41,788 nt of DNA from assembly GCA_903961095.1 (NCBI GenBank), contig CAJCDH010000085.1, positions 1-41,788 on the forward strand. The letters are read 5' to 3'. This DNA comes from an uncultured Burkholderiales bacterium. Lineage in GTDB: Bacteria; Pseudomonadota; Gammaproteobacteria; Burkholderiales; Burkholderiaceae_C. The position numbers and the translations under genes are program-made. Below are positions 1 through 9,818 of the stretch, one piece after another (position 1 is the stretch's first letter; each line of letters opens with the position of its first letter). The notes beneath the pieces are model-generated. The model saw only the letters and a list, made by a program, of their open reading frames with translations, ran no database searches and had not been told where the DNA came from.

Positions 1-546
1 GACCAGTTCTTGGTTGCGGTTGTGGTTGGCTTGCGCAATCGACAATTCAGCTTTGGACTGGGCCATTTGAGCAGCCGGCAATTGATCGTCAAACTGAACC
101 AACACCTGTCCCTTTTTAACCTTCTGACCATCCTTGAACAAGACCTGGCTCACGCGGCCACCAACTTCAGGGCGCAGCATCACACCTTGAAAAGAACGCA
201 AGCTGCCCACAGATTGGGTCTCGTCAACCAACAGGACTGATTCAACTTTGGCAAGCTCCACTGCAGGCGGTCTTTGAGGGCCGCCAAGGCCTGGAGCTGC
301 GCTTGGAGCTGCGCCAGAAGTTGCGCCAGAAGTTGCGCCAGAAGGTGCGCCAGAAGGTGCACCAGGTGGGCCACCTGGAGCGGCCACTTGCGCACCAGCG
401 GGCTGGGAACTGTTTGGAGCATTTCCTGCTGATGCTGAAACCTCTGCACCTGGGGCTTTAGGTTTATTTTGAAGCCACCATGCGGCCCCTGAAGCAGCGG
501 CCACACCAACGAGTGCAATTGCGAGATAAGGTTTTTTAAAAGACAT
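1..546 (-). CDS. HlyD/RND-type periplasmic adaptor subunit, N-terminal part (runs off the window start)
   Basis: Minus-strand frame from ATG at 546: MSFKKPYLAIALVGVAAASGAAWWLQNKPKAPG...VELAKVESVLLVDETQSVGSLRSFQGVMLRPEVGGRVSQVLFKDGQKVKKGQVLVQFDDQLPAAQMAQSKAELSIAQ; N-terminal membrane segment plus lipoyl/hairpin motif typical of membrane fusion proteins. Open to the window edge, so absent from the ORF list. Confidence 0.85.
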   Translation of the reverse strand, partial: MSFKKPYLAIALVGVAAASGAAWWLQNKPKAPGAEVSASAGNAPNSSQPAGAQVAAPGGPPGAPSGAPSGATSGATSGAAPSAAPGLGGPQRPPAVELAKVESVLLVDETQSVGSLRSFQGVMLRPEVGGRVSQVLFKDGQKVKKGQVLVQFDDQLPAAQMAQSKAELSIAQANHNRNQELV

Positions 547-697
547 CAATGAATCCGAACAGTATTCAAACAGTTTTGAAATGTAACAGTTGTTGAGGGC
601 AGTCTGTATTGGCAAAAACCTCAGACCAGCCTGACAAAAACTCTTACTTTATGTTCACTTTACAAATCGCGCACCTTAGCTTCGCAAATAGGCCAAC

Positions 698-1147
698 CTA
701 TGACCTGCCAAGGGCTTGATCGACCCCTCGATTAGCAAGTGCATCGGCTCTTTCATTGCCAGGGTCACCCGCATGGCCTTTAACCCATCGCCATTCAATT
801 TGATGGCCTGAATTTGCAACCAAAAGGTCTAGTTTTTGCCATAGATCGGCATTTTTGACTGGTTGCTTCGAGGCAGTTCGCCAGCCCTTGGCTTTCCAGC
901 CATGGATCCATTCCGTGATCCCCTTGCGAACATACTCACTGTCCAAAAACAATGTGACCTTGCAAGGCCGCTTCAATGCCAACAAAGCCTCAATCACAGC
1001 CGTCAATTCCATGCGGTTGTTGGTGGTGTCCAGTTCGCCCCCAAAAATTTCTCTGACATGCTCAGCAGAACGCATCAATGCGCCCCACCCTCCGGGCCCT
1101 GGGTTGCCCTTGCAGGCACCATCGGTATGAATTTCAACGTGGTTCAC
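698..1147 (-). CDS. rnhA: Ribonuclease HI
   Basis: [25 protein letters not shown]...[15 protein letters not shown]...[20 protein letters not shown]; RNase HI motifs. Confidence 0.96.
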   Translation of the reverse strand: MNHVEIHTDGACKGNPGPGGWGALMRSAEHVREIFGGELDTTNNRMELTAVIEALLALKRPCKVTLFLDSEYVRKGITEWIHGWKAKGWRTASKQPVKNADLWQKLDLLVANSGHQIEWRWVKGHAGDPGNERADALANRGVDQALGRS

Positions 1148-1934
1148 ATTTGCTCTTTCTTTGGGCCCCAGTGTCCCCTTGAATTTCGTTTTGGCGTCGG
1201 GCCAGTGTCACTGCTGCCTTGGCAGAAGGTGCGCGATGCTTCCAAGTTGCCCCCAAAATGCGCCCTCCTTGCACCTTTTTGACGGCCACAATGACGTAAG
1301 CACCCCCCAAGATGGGCCACCACTGAGCCCCCAATTTGTCCATGAATGACCAGCGCTCAAACCATTTCGGATTGTCGAATGCAGGCCGCCAGCAGCCAAA
1401 TCTGCTTACTTTCACCTCAAAGCCCAACAAACGAAGCCAATCTCGTAAACGCCAATAGCCGATCATTTCGTCACACGGTGGCGCAGTCAGCCCCTCAAAA
1501 CCCCAGCGCTGGTACCACTGTGATCGTTTGTGTCGCCAACCCCAAAGGCTGGCGGGATTGAGCCCGGTCATGACCAAGTGCCCCTCTGGCATCAAGACCC
1601 GCTCGGCTTCCCGCAGGCTAGCATGGGCATCCAAGCTCAACTCTAAACTGTGAGGCATGACCAACAAGTCCAAACTGTCTGCCTGAAATGGCAGCGCAAT
1701 GCTGTGAGCGGCGAATTGAAAGTTGAGTGCTTCGGGCGCGCCCTCTGTTTCTGAAAGAGCAAGCCATTGGTGCGGCATTCGATTGGCCCTTAAGCCATTC
1801 AGCTCTGGCATTCCCAGCTGAAGTGCGTGGTAGCCAAAGATATCTGAAACCAGCTCATCCATCTGAGACTGTTCCCAATTCAACAAGAAATAACCCGCCG
1901 GCGAAGTGAGCCATTGGCGCCAATATTGCGTCAT
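1134..1934 (-). CDS. Class I SAM-dependent methyltransferase (methyltransferase type 11-like)
   Basis: ORF 1134..1964; internal Met at 1934 ([22 protein letters not shown]) is the likelier start. Contains [47 protein letters not shown]. Overlaps rnhA by 14 nt. Confidence 0.8.
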   Translation of the reverse strand: MTQYWRQWLTSPAGYFLLNWEQSQMDELVSDIFGYHALQLGMPELNGLRANRMPHQWLALSETEGAPEALNFQFAAHSIALPFQADSLDLLVMPHSLELSLDAHASLREAERVLMPEGHLVMTGLNPASLWGWRHKRSQWYQRWGFEGLTAPPCDEMIGYWRLRDWLRLLGFEVKVSRFGCWRPAFDNPKWFERWSFMDKLGAQWWPILGGAYVIVAVKKVQGGRILGATWKHRAPSAKAAVTLARRQNEIQGDTGAQRKSKCEPR

Positions 1935-1962
1935 GGAGGTGGTTTCTATAATAGGAGCTGTC

Positions 1963-2736
1963 ATGAACCTTATTCCGCTACCCGCATTCTCCGATAATTA
2001 CATTTGGCTATTGCAACACCAAGGCCTCGCCTTGGTTGTTGATCCAGGTGAATCTTTGCCTGTCACCCAGTGGCTGACAGAAAACAATGTCCGCTTGGAC
2101 TGCATTTTAGTCACGCATCACCATGGCGACCACACTGGGGGCGTGAGTGCCCTTCAGCGCGATTGGGGTGTCAGCGTCTATGGCCCCGCCAACGAGAAAC
2201 TAGGTTTTGATTACCAAGCGATGACGCAGGGCAGCCAATTGAGCTGGCAAGGTTTGCAATTTCAAACGCTCGACGTACCCGGTCATACTGCAGGACACGT
2301 TGCCTATTACGCCGAGCCAAATCAGCAAACTCCTTTGCTTTTTTGTGGTGACACTCTTTTCTCGGGTGGTTGCGGCCGCTTGTTTGAGGGCACGCCCGAA
2401 CAAATGCTGAAGTCGATGGACAAATTGGCTGCATTGCCAAGCTCAACACGAGTCTGCTGCGCTCACGAGTACACCTTGAGCAATTTGAAATTTGCCAATG
2501 CTGTAGAACCTGACAACTTAAAGTTAAAAGACTACACCAGCAAATGCGAAAAACTCAGGTTCCAAAACTTACCCACATTGCCAGCAGAGCTTGGCAATGA
2601 ATTAGAAATAAACCCTTTTCTGCGAACTCGCAAGTCAACTGTGATCAATGCGGTCAAAAAAATGGCCCCGCAAGTCACAGACAATGAAGCCGATATTTTT
2701 GCACAATTGCGAATCTGGAAAAACGATTACAAATGA
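1963..2736 (+). CDS. gloB: Hydroxyacylglutathione hydrolase (glyoxalase II)
   Basis: MNLIPLPAFSDNYIWLLQ...ILVTHHHGDHTGG...DVPGHTAGHVAYY...FCGDTLFSGGCGRLFEGTPEQM; metallo-beta-lactamase fold motifs. Confidence 0.95.
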   Translation: MNLIPLPAFSDNYIWLLQHQGLALVVDPGESLPVTQWLTENNVRLDCILVTHHHGDHTGGVSALQRDWGVSVYGPANEKLGFDYQAMTQGSQLSWQGLQFQTLDVPGHTAGHVAYYAEPNQQTPLLFCGDTLFSGGCGRLFEGTPEQMLKSMDKLAALPSSTRVCCAHEYTLSNLKFANAVEPDNLKLKDYTSKCEKLRFQNLPTLPAELGNELEINPFLRTRKSTVINAVKKMAPQVTDNEADIFAQLRIWKNDYK

Positions 2737-4382
2737 ACCACATCACATTGGCCAAGGCCCTGAAACTTCCCATCGGTTTGTGCCTTGCATTGTTTCTTGT
2801 TGGATGTGCCAACTTAGAGCCCAAAACACCGTCGATTGAGAAGACTGCTGAGCTTGTCACCGAGCCCGCCCAGCCTACTTTGGCGGCCACCCCCGCTGCA
2901 ACTGCCGAAGCCACAACAGGCAATGTCGTCAACGCCAAGGTGGCACCGCCTGTGCTTGCTGTCCAACCCAGCATTGAGGTGCGTAACGAACCACCAGCAG
3001 ACATTTGGGTTCGCATTCGCCAAGGCTTTGCCATGCCTGATTTGGAACATGAATTGGTCAAAGATCGCGAAGATTGGTATGCCGCAAGACCAGACTACAT
3101 GGTTCGCATGACCGAGCGTTCGCGCAAGTACTTGTTTCACATCGTTGAAGAACTCGAGCGCAGAAACATGCCCACCGAGTTAGCGCTGTTGCCATTTATT
3201 GAATCGGCCTTCAACCCTGAAGCAGTCTCCTCCGCCAAAGCTGCAGGCATGTGGCAGTTCATGCCCGCCACTGGCAAGTACTTTGATTTGAAACAGAATG
3301 TCTTTAGAGATGAGCGCCGTGGCGTGATTGAGTCAACGCGCGCTGCACTGGACTATCTGCAAAAACTCTATGGGATGTTTGGCGATTGGCACTTGGCTTT
3401 GGCCGCTTACAACTGGGGAGAAGGTAGCGTGGGTCGGGCCATTGCCAAGAACAAGGCCGCTGGCTTGGGCGTGACCTACACAGATCTCAAAATGCCCAAT
3501 GAGACACGCTACTACGTCCCTAAGTTGCAGGCAGTGAAAAACATCATTGCCCAACCGCAAAATTTCAATGCTCGCTTACCGCTCATTCAAAATCACCCCT
3601 TCTTTAAATCTGTCAACATCACGCGAGACATCGATGTCAAGCTTGCTGCCAGTTTCGCAGGTGTGAGCATGGATGATTTCAAAGCATTGAATCCCTCTAT
3701 GAGTCGGCCCGTCATTTTGGCAGCAGGCACTCCCGAAATTTTGCTTCCCTGGGACAATGCCGATCGATTCCAACGCAAATTAGACGACCATGCACAGAAG
3801 CCTCTGGCCAGTTGGACTGCATGGTCTGTGCCCAAGACCATGAGGGTTTCTGAGGCGAGCAAACTGGTCAACATGTCCGAAAACGACTTGCGCTCAGTCA
3901 ACCAAATTCCAAAAGGCATGCAGGTCAAACAAGGCTCAACTTTATTGGTTGCCAGGCAAGGCTCACTCGATGCAGATGTGACCGAGCATCTGGCAGATAA
4001 CGCGCAGATAGCCTTTGCCCCAGAAATTGTTTTGCGCCGACTGCTGGTGAAAGTTCAAAAGGGCGACACACTGGCCTCGCTGGCCAGCCGATACGACGTG
4101 ACACCCAGTAGCATTGCTGCTTGGAATAAATTGAAAATGCCCGTGGCGCTCAAACCAGGACAATCGATCGCTATTTTGGTGCCCACCACTGCAAGCTCTA
4201 GAGGCAGCAAAACGACGGGCAAAAAGACCAGTACCAAACCTGGTGTGAAGGCATCAGCCGCCTCATCCAGCACATCAAAGTCCAAGGCCAAGGCCAAGTC
4301 CACGTCCACGTCCACGTCCAAGACCACAGCCAAGGCCAAGCAACCTGACAAAAATAGCGGCAAGCCTAGCCCCAACAATTAG
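2733..4382 (+). CDS. mltD: Membrane-bound lytic murein transglycosylase D with LysM domain and Lys/Ser/Thr-rich tail
   Basis: Lipobox LVGCANLEP; ELALLPFIESAFNPEAVSSAKAAGMWQFMPATGKYF (SLT catalytic motif); LysM-like VQKGDTLASLASRYDVTPSSIAAWN; C-terminus KTSTKPGVKASAASSSTSKSKAKAKSTSTSTSKTTAKAKQPDK. Confidence 0.92.
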   Translation: MNHITLAKALKLPIGLCLALFLVGCANLEPKTPSIEKTAELVTEPAQPTLAATPAATAEATTGNVVNAKVAPPVLAVQPSIEVRNEPPADIWVRIRQGFAMPDLEHELVKDREDWYAARPDYMVRMTERSRKYLFHIVEELERRNMPTELALLPFIESAFNPEAVSSAKAAGMWQFMPATGKYFDLKQNVFRDERRGVIESTRAALDYLQKLYGMFGDWHLALAAYNWGEGSVGRAIAKNKAAGLGVTYTDLKMPNETRYYVPKLQAVKNIIAQPQNFNARLPLIQNHPFFKSVNITRDIDVKLAASFAGVSMDDFKALNPSMSRPVILAAGTPEILLPWDNADRFQRKLDDHAQKPLASWTAWSVPKTMRVSEASKLVNMSENDLRSVNQIPKGMQVKQGSTLLVARQGSLDADVTEHLADNAQIAFAPEIVLRRLLVKVQKGDTLASLASRYDVTPSSIAAWNKLKMPVALKPGQSIAILVPTTASSRGSKTTGKKTSTKPGVKASAASSSTSKSKAKAKSTSTSTSKTTAKAKQPDKNSGKPSPNN

Positions 4383-4386
4383 CACA

Positions 4387-5424
4387 TCAAGTGCTGAATT
4401 TGCGTTTCGCAATGAGCGCAAATTCGTTGGTGTAGGTTTGAGCCAAGGTGGTCCAATTGGCTCGATCGGTGCTCACTCTGCTTGCTCTTGCACGCCATGC
4501 AGTTTGCAAGGATGCTGCAGAAAAAACACCGTCTAAGCTGTAGCTGTCGCGCACTTTTTCCAAGGCCCCCAAATAGATGGCGCGATCACCCATCCAGTTG
4601 GCAGACGGCATTGTTTTGAGAATATCCGATGGCCCCGCTGTCTTGAGCCACTGCAAGGCACGCACCACGCCCATTGTCAAAGCGAGCCCCACATCTGAGC
4701 GTTTTTGCAAAAACTCTGCTTTGCCAATCAAGCATGAGGACAACATAGGCCCGCCAAACACCCTTTGAGAACTAAGGAGTGTTCGGGCTTCAGTCAAAAG
4801 CCGCAGTTCATTTTTTTGCTCAAGATAATGCATGATGGGATCGACATAGCACAAAGCGTCTACCGCGCCTGTTCTGACGGCCTCAATCACATTGGCTGTG
4901 TTGGCCCCTAACTCAACAAATTGAATGTTCTCAGCGGGCATATTGGCCTTTAACAACCAATGTTGTGCAAACCAATGTGTACCTGATCCCAAGGCGGTAA
5001 TGCCCAAGCGCAAAGATTTCAAATCGGCCAAAGACTTCACGTTGTTGGCCTTGCGACTGACCAATCCAACACTCATTTGGGGCGCGCGGCCTTGTAAAAC
5101 AAAAGCTCGGAAATTTAAGCCGCGGGCCTGTAGGTCAAGCGCATGCTCGAACGCAGCCGAGATGACCTCGGCTTGGCCATTGATACACATATTCACCGCT
5201 TGAAGGCCAGATTCACACTCAAGCCAATCAATCTGTAAGTTTTCAGTTTTAAACATGCCCAATTGATCGGCCAAGACCAGAGGCAAGTGATAAAGGCTGC
5301 TTTTGGCGGCCAATGCAATGCTGACCCTTTGAGGCGTTGCTGCAGCTTTTGACAAAACAGGCGACAGCAAGACACCGGCCATGGCCATTGCTGAAAAATC
5401 ACGCCGCCGCATCCTATCAAACAC
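4387..5424 (-). CDS. ABC transporter substrate-binding protein, NMT1/SsuA-like, with Tat-like signal
   Basis: MFDRMRRRDFSAMAMAGVLLSP...RVSIALAAKSSLYHLPLVLADQLGMFKTENLQIDWLECESGLQAVNMCINGQAEVISAAFEHAL...LRLGITALGSGTHWFAQHWLL; nitrate/sulfonate-type SBP signature. No permease or ATPase adjacent. Confidence 0.8.
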   Translation of the reverse strand: MFDRMRRRDFSAMAMAGVLLSPVLSKAAATPQRVSIALAAKSSLYHLPLVLADQLGMFKTENLQIDWLECESGLQAVNMCINGQAEVISAAFEHALDLQARGLNFRAFVLQGRAPQMSVGLVSRKANNVKSLADLKSLRLGITALGSGTHWFAQHWLLKANMPAENIQFVELGANTANVIEAVRTGAVDALCYVDPIMHYLEQKNELRLLTEARTLLSSQRVFGGPMLSSCLIGKAEFLQKRSDVGLALTMGVVRALQWLKTAGPSDILKTMPSANWMGDRAIYLGALEKVRDSYSLDGVFSAASLQTAWRARASRVSTDRANWTTLAQTYTNEFALIAKRKFST

Positions 5425-5564
5425 GTCAATACCTCTTGATTAGTTCCCATTGAAGATGAGTTAAGCATACAAAGGTATCGATCTGGGCGCATTGGGATAC
5501 ATCCCAAGCGGGTAATTACGTAATGATGAACACTAGTCATTCAGGTGCTTCATAGACAAGTTGT

Positions 5565-6161
5565 CTAGCGACGATCAAGCAATGCATGGGCGATCGTGCC
5601 CAAATCGACGTATTCCAGCTCACTGCCAGCCGGAACGCCTCTGGCCAGTCTTGTGACGCGCAACCCACGCTTTTTCAACATTTCGGCAATGACGTGCGCA
5701 GTGGCCTCGCCCTCTCCAGTGAAATTGGTGGCCAAAATGACTTCTTGCACCTGCCCGTCATTGCACCGCTCTGACAACTTGGCAAAGCCTAAGTCTTTAG
5801 GGCCAATGCCATCAAGCGGGCTGAGCTTTCCCATCAGCACAAAATACAGGCCCTTGAATGTAGAGGTGCGCTCAATCGCCGCTTGGTCTGCTGGTGTTTC
5901 AACCACGCAAAGTTGAGTTCGATCGCGCTCCGGGTCGGAGCACATGTTGCAAACATCTGACTCTGTCAAAGTGTGACACGCCGCACAATGTTTAACGTGG
6001 TCACAAGCATGCTCTAAAGCTTTCGCCAGATGAATGGCCGCAGAACGCTCATGCTGCATGAGGTGAAAAGCCATGCGTGATGCCGATTTAGCCCCCACAC
6101 CAGGCAATACCCGCAGCGCTTGGATCAAGGCATCTAAAGCATGGGCATTGGATTTTTGCAT
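5565..6161 (-). CDS. recR: Recombination protein RecR
   Basis: [18 protein letters not shown]; zinc finger [18 protein letters not shown]; Toprim [14 protein letters not shown]...[16 protein letters not shown]. Confidence 0.96.
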   Translation of the reverse strand: MQKSNAHALDALIQALRVLPGVGAKSASRMAFHLMQHERSAAIHLAKALEHACDHVKHCAACHTLTESDVCNMCSDPERDRTQLCVVETPADQAAIERTSTFKGLYFVLMGKLSPLDGIGPKDLGFAKLSERCNDGQVQEVILATNFTGEGEATAHVIAEMLKKRGLRVTRLARGVPAGSELEYVDLGTIAHALLDRR

Positions 6162-6175
6162 GGCGTTTGAATGAC

Positions 6176-6499
6176 TTAAAAGGGCAACTTCATACCTGGC
6201 GGTAAACCAGCAGTGAGTTTGCCCATTTTTTGTTGCGACACTTCCTCAGCTAGGCGCACAGCATCATTGAAGGCTGCCGCCACCAAGTCTTCCAACATGT
6301 CCTTGTCATCTGCCAACAAGGAGGGATCTATCGTGACGCGTTTCACTGCATGCTTGCAGGTCATCAATACTTTGACCATGCCGCTACCTGATGAACCTTC
6401 AACTTCGACAAAAGCCAATTCATCTTGGGCTTTTTTCAAATTGTCTTGCATGGCTTGGGCTTGCTTCATCAAGCCAGCGAGTTGACCTTTGTTAAACAT
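6176..6499 (-). CDS. YbaB/EbfC family nucleoid-associated protein
   Basis: [62 protein letters not shown]...GMKLPF; position dnaX-ybaB-recR. Confidence 0.95.
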   Translation of the reverse strand: MFNKGQLAGLMKQAQAMQDNLKKAQDELAFVEVEGSSGSGMVKVLMTCKHAVKRVTIDPSLLADDKDMLEDLVAAAFNDAVRLAEEVSQQKMGKLTAGLPPGMKLPF

Positions 6500-6518
6500 A
6501 ATTTTCCTTCAGTGAAAT

Positions 6519-8243
6519 TTAGGAGATGAGCTTGATTGTGCCTGGCACTATTTTCGCGCCAAAATTTTGGATCATGGCTTGAACCAATGGATCTGAATGA
6601 ATCAATTCTTCGGCAGCCTTTTGCTTTTCTGCCAAAAAAGCGGCATTGCGTTGAGCAGGGGAATCTGTGACCTTGCCAATTTCAACTACCAGCTTGACCG
6701 CAAAACCCGCTGCATTCAGGGCTGCTTGAAGCCGCTCGCGAGCTGTGCCTTGGTTCAATGATTCGCTCTCAATTCTCAATTGCCACTGATCGGTGTCGCG
6801 CGCTATCAATTGCGATTGCAAGGCCAACTCACGCACCAAGGCCGTGACAGCCTCAGCGGCTACCAATTGGCGAACCGTCTGACTCCAAAAATGTCCCTCC
6901 TCCGTGGCGACCAACACTTTAGGTGCTGTCCTTTCAGAGGGCTCAGTGGCTTCCCGGATGGGTAAATTCCTAACCACAATAGGCGCTGCCACAGGCTGCG
7001 CAGGCTGCTCAAGCTTGGGCTTTGCATCTGGCTTGAGCAATCCAGGTGGCGAAGACTCAGTTGCATCAATCTGACTGGTTGGTGCTGCCGTTAAAGTTTT
7101 TTTTTGAGCCGCAGGCGCTGCGGCCTGTTGAACTTGATGGGCCTTGGGTTTGAAGGCCAGTAGCCTGAGCAAGACCATGGTGAGCGCCGCATACTCATCG
7201 GGTGCCAAGCCCAGTTCTGTTCGACCGTGCAAACACAAGCTGTAGAGCAGTTGCGTTTCATCGGCGGGCATGGCCTGAGACAAGCGCCACATGTCATGTT
7301 GGTCTGGGTCGTCTGACTCAGTCACTGCGCTGGGGACAGCTTGCAATACTGCCATACGTTGCAAAACCATCGACATGTCTTCTAAGGCAGACGCAGCTGA
7401 CAAACCATTGATTCGCAAGCCCTCTGAAATTGCAACCACTGCGGCGCCGTCACTCCTTGCAAGTGCATCAATGAGGCCTATCACATGACTTCTGTCAACG
7501 CTGCCCAACATCAACCGAACAGTAGCCTCTTGCAGCTGCCCGCTACCAAATGCAATAGCCTGATCTGCGAGACTTAGCGCATCACGCATAGAGCCTCTTG
7601 CAGCTCGCGCTAACAGCTTCAAAGCCATGGGCTCGGCCGGTAGATTCTCTTGTGCCAAGACTTGCGTCAAATGTTCAAACACAGTTTCTGGCGCCATCGG
7701 CCGCAAGTTAAATTGCAAACAGCGCGACAAAACTGTGACAGGCACTTTTTGCGGATCTGTGGTGGCCAAGACAAACTTAAGGTACTCGGGTGGCTCTTCC
7801 AATGTTTTCAACATGGCATTGAATGCCGTGTTGGTCAACATGTGAACCTCGTCAATCATGAAGACCTTGAATCGGCCCTGCACAGGCTTGTAAACGGCCT
7901 GTTCTAGCAAACTTTGTACCTCATCGACGCCGCGGTTGGAGGCTGCGTCAAGTTCTGTGTAATCTACAAACCGACCTGCATCGATGTCTCTGCATGCTTG
8001 GCAGACACCGCAGGGCTCAGCTGTAATGCCGCCTTGCCCATCAAGGCCTTGGCAGTTAAGTGATTTGGCCAAAATGCGAGACACTGTGGTTTTACCGACG
8101 CCTCGCGTGCCCGTGAATAAATAGGCGTGGTGCAACCTTTGTTGCACAAGGGCATTGGTCAGGGCCTGCACAACGTGCTCCTGCCCCACCATTTCAGTGA
8201 AGTTGCGAGGACGGTATTTGCGTGCCAGAACGAGATAAGACAT
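6519..8243 (-). CDS. dnaX: DNA polymerase III subunits tau/gamma
   Basis: MSYLVLARKYRPRNFTEMVGQEHVVQALTNAL...HAYLFTGTRGVGKTTVSRILAKSLNC...CGVCQACRDID...VHMLTNTAFNAMLKTLEEPPEYLKFVLATTDPQKVPVTVLSRC. Contains an A9 run at codons 380-383. Confidence 0.97.
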   Translation of the reverse strand: MSYLVLARKYRPRNFTEMVGQEHVVQALTNALVQQRLHHAYLFTGTRGVGKTTVSRILAKSLNCQGLDGQGGITAEPCGVCQACRDIDAGRFVDYTELDAASNRGVDEVQSLLEQAVYKPVQGRFKVFMIDEVHMLTNTAFNAMLKTLEEPPEYLKFVLATTDPQKVPVTVLSRCLQFNLRPMAPETVFEHLTQVLAQENLPAEPMALKLLARAARGSMRDALSLADQAIAFGSGQLQEATVRLMLGSVDRSHVIGLIDALARSDGAAVVAISEGLRINGLSAASALEDMSMVLQRMAVLQAVPSAVTESDDPDQHDMWRLSQAMPADETQLLYSLCLHGRTELGLAPDEYAALTMVLLRLLAFKPKAHQVQQAAAPAAQKKTLTAAPTSQIDATESSPPGLLKPDAKPKLEQPAQPVAAPIVVRNLPIREATEPSERTAPKVLVATEEGHFWSQTVRQLVAAEAVTALVRELALQSQLIARDTDQWQLRIESESLNQGTARERLQAALNAAGFAVKLVVEIGKVTDSPAQRNAAFLAEKQKAAEELIHSDPLVQAMIQNFGAKIVPGTIKLIS

Positions 8244-8274
8244 GTGGAGATTCTAAGGGTGTCTTACAATAACC

Positions 8275-8373
8275 CTCGACGGGCCTTCCCGCATGGTAAA
8301 GCGGCCAACCGAGTCAGGTGGGGAACCAAGCAGCTCTAACTGCAGAGCCAGTGCCGGGGTCAAGGCTCGTCAC
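8275..8373 (+). ncRNA. ffs: Small (4.5S-type) signal recognition particle RNA
   Basis: Core gtcaggtggggaaccaagcagc...gagccagtgccggggtcaaggctcgtc matches the bacterial SRP RNA apical core (GUCAGGnnnGGAAnnnAGCAGC). 5' gacgggcctt (8278-8287) pairs with 3' aaggctcgtc (8362-8371) with one G-U. Divergent from dnaX. Ends are estimates. Confidence 0.9.
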
Positions 8374-9700
8374 CTTTCATTTCAGCATGCAAAGACTGTG
8401 CAGCCTTATAGCCGGTGGCCATGCAGGCTGTCATCAAATAGCCACCCGTTGGCGCCTCCCAATCCAACATTTCTCCGGCGCAATAGACGCCTGGCAAAGC
8501 TTTGGTTTGAAGCCCCGAGTCCAGACCCTCCCAAGCTACCCCACCCGCAGTGCTAATGGCTTCATCAATAGGTCTGGGGGCCGTGAGTCTGATGCTCAGG
8601 CCTTTGATGGCCAAGGCCAGTTGCGCCGAGTTTTGCAAGCTCGCATGGGATAAAAGTTCGTTCAAAAGAGCCATCTTCACACCCTCAATGCCTAAACGGC
8701 CCTTTAAATGCGATGACAAACTGCGCGAAGCTCTGGGGTGCGAAACGGCTTGAGTCACTTTCTCCAAAGTCCAGTCTGGCAGTAAATCTAATTTAAGTTC
8801 AGCAAATCCTTGTGCTTGAATGCTTTTGCGCAAATCAGCAGAAGCTGCATAGATCAAACTTCCCTCAACGCCGTAGGCGCTGGCAACAAACTCGCCCTGC
8901 CGCCTTGCATTCTGCCCATTCGGTCGTGACCAATCGATAGCGACCGATTTCAAGGGAAAGCCTGCAAAACGAGACGAAAAAAAGTCTGTCCATCCAAGAC
9001 CATCGCGACCAGCCACATGAAAGCCACAATTTGAGGGACTGAGCGCATGAACGGGTATGCCCCTTGCCTTGAGCCATGGCACCCAAGCGCCGTCAGATCC
9101 AAGGCGAGACCAGCTGCCGCCCCCCAGAGCCAAAACAACAGCACTTGCTGAAAATGAGCGCGACTCAATTTTGTCCGATGAAAGTTGGCGAACTTCAAAA
9201 TCCAATTCGATGTGGGGCTGTTCCGAATGGGGGCTAGAACGAGCCTGCAAGCCGTTCAAACGGTGGCGCATGTGAAATTCAACGGGCTTGCCCATCAATG
9301 GATGCCGCAAACGCTGTAACCAAGCCCTTAGCAATGGGGCGGCCTTCATTTCTTGCGGAAAAACCCGACCCGAGGTACCAATAAAAGTTTCAACTCCCAA
9401 CTCCTTCGCCCATGAACGCAACTGGTCTGCACCCCACTCACTCAAGATTGGTTTTAAATGGGTCTCTTGTTCATCGTATCGTTGCACAAAACTTTCAAAA
9501 GCCTCTGAATGAGTGAGGTTGAGACCACCACGTCCAGCCAATAAGAACTTTCTCCCCACCGATGGCATGGCATCAAAAAGGTGCACCGAATACCCAAGAC
9601 CCGACAAGACTTGGGCCGCCATGAGTCCTGCAGGGCCGCCGCCAACAACCGCCACTGACTTACTCCGTGGCTTTGAAGACTGAAGGGAAATGTTGCTCAT
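8360..9700 (-). CDS. NAD(P)/FAD-dependent oxidoreductase, BaiN/HI0933-like flavoprotein
   Basis: [53 protein letters not shown]...[14 protein letters not shown]...[31 protein letters not shown]. Confidence 0.88.
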   Translation of the reverse strand: MSNISLQSSKPRSKSVAVVGGGPAGLMAAQVLSGLGYSVHLFDAMPSVGRKFLLAGRGGLNLTHSEAFESFVQRYDEQETHLKPILSEWGADQLRSWAKELGVETFIGTSGRVFPQEMKAAPLLRAWLQRLRHPLMGKPVEFHMRHRLNGLQARSSPHSEQPHIELDFEVRQLSSDKIESRSFSASAVVLALGGGSWSRLGSDGAWVPWLKARGIPVHALSPSNCGFHVAGRDGLGWTDFFSSRFAGFPLKSVAIDWSRPNGQNARRQGEFVASAYGVEGSLIYAASADLRKSIQAQGFAELKLDLLPDWTLEKVTQAVSHPRASRSLSSHLKGRLGIEGVKMALLNELLSHASLQNSAQLALAIKGLSIRLTAPRPIDEAISTAGGVAWEGLDSGLQTKALPGVYCAGEMLDWEAPTGGYLMTACMATGYKAAQSLHAEMKGDEP

Positions 9701-9818
9701 TGTGTTAAAAAATAAGGGGCAGCCCTGTCATCAAAGCGGCTTTGTGTGTTTCTGTCAAAATACAGGAAGTTTACAAAGACAATTTAGCTGTAATTTCAAT
9801 CTCTCTAAGGAAAAGGCC

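Noticed and set aside
301-375. Short direct repeats resembling a CRISPR-like array
   Set aside because: 12-bp units without spacers, in coding phase; protein linker repeat, not CRISPR.
180-518. 112-aa ORF MHSLVWPLLQGPHG...
   Set aside because: Out of frame with the HlyD-type adaptor that reads open from 546 to the window edge; repeats LLAQLLAQLL are the tandem DNA repeat in another frame.
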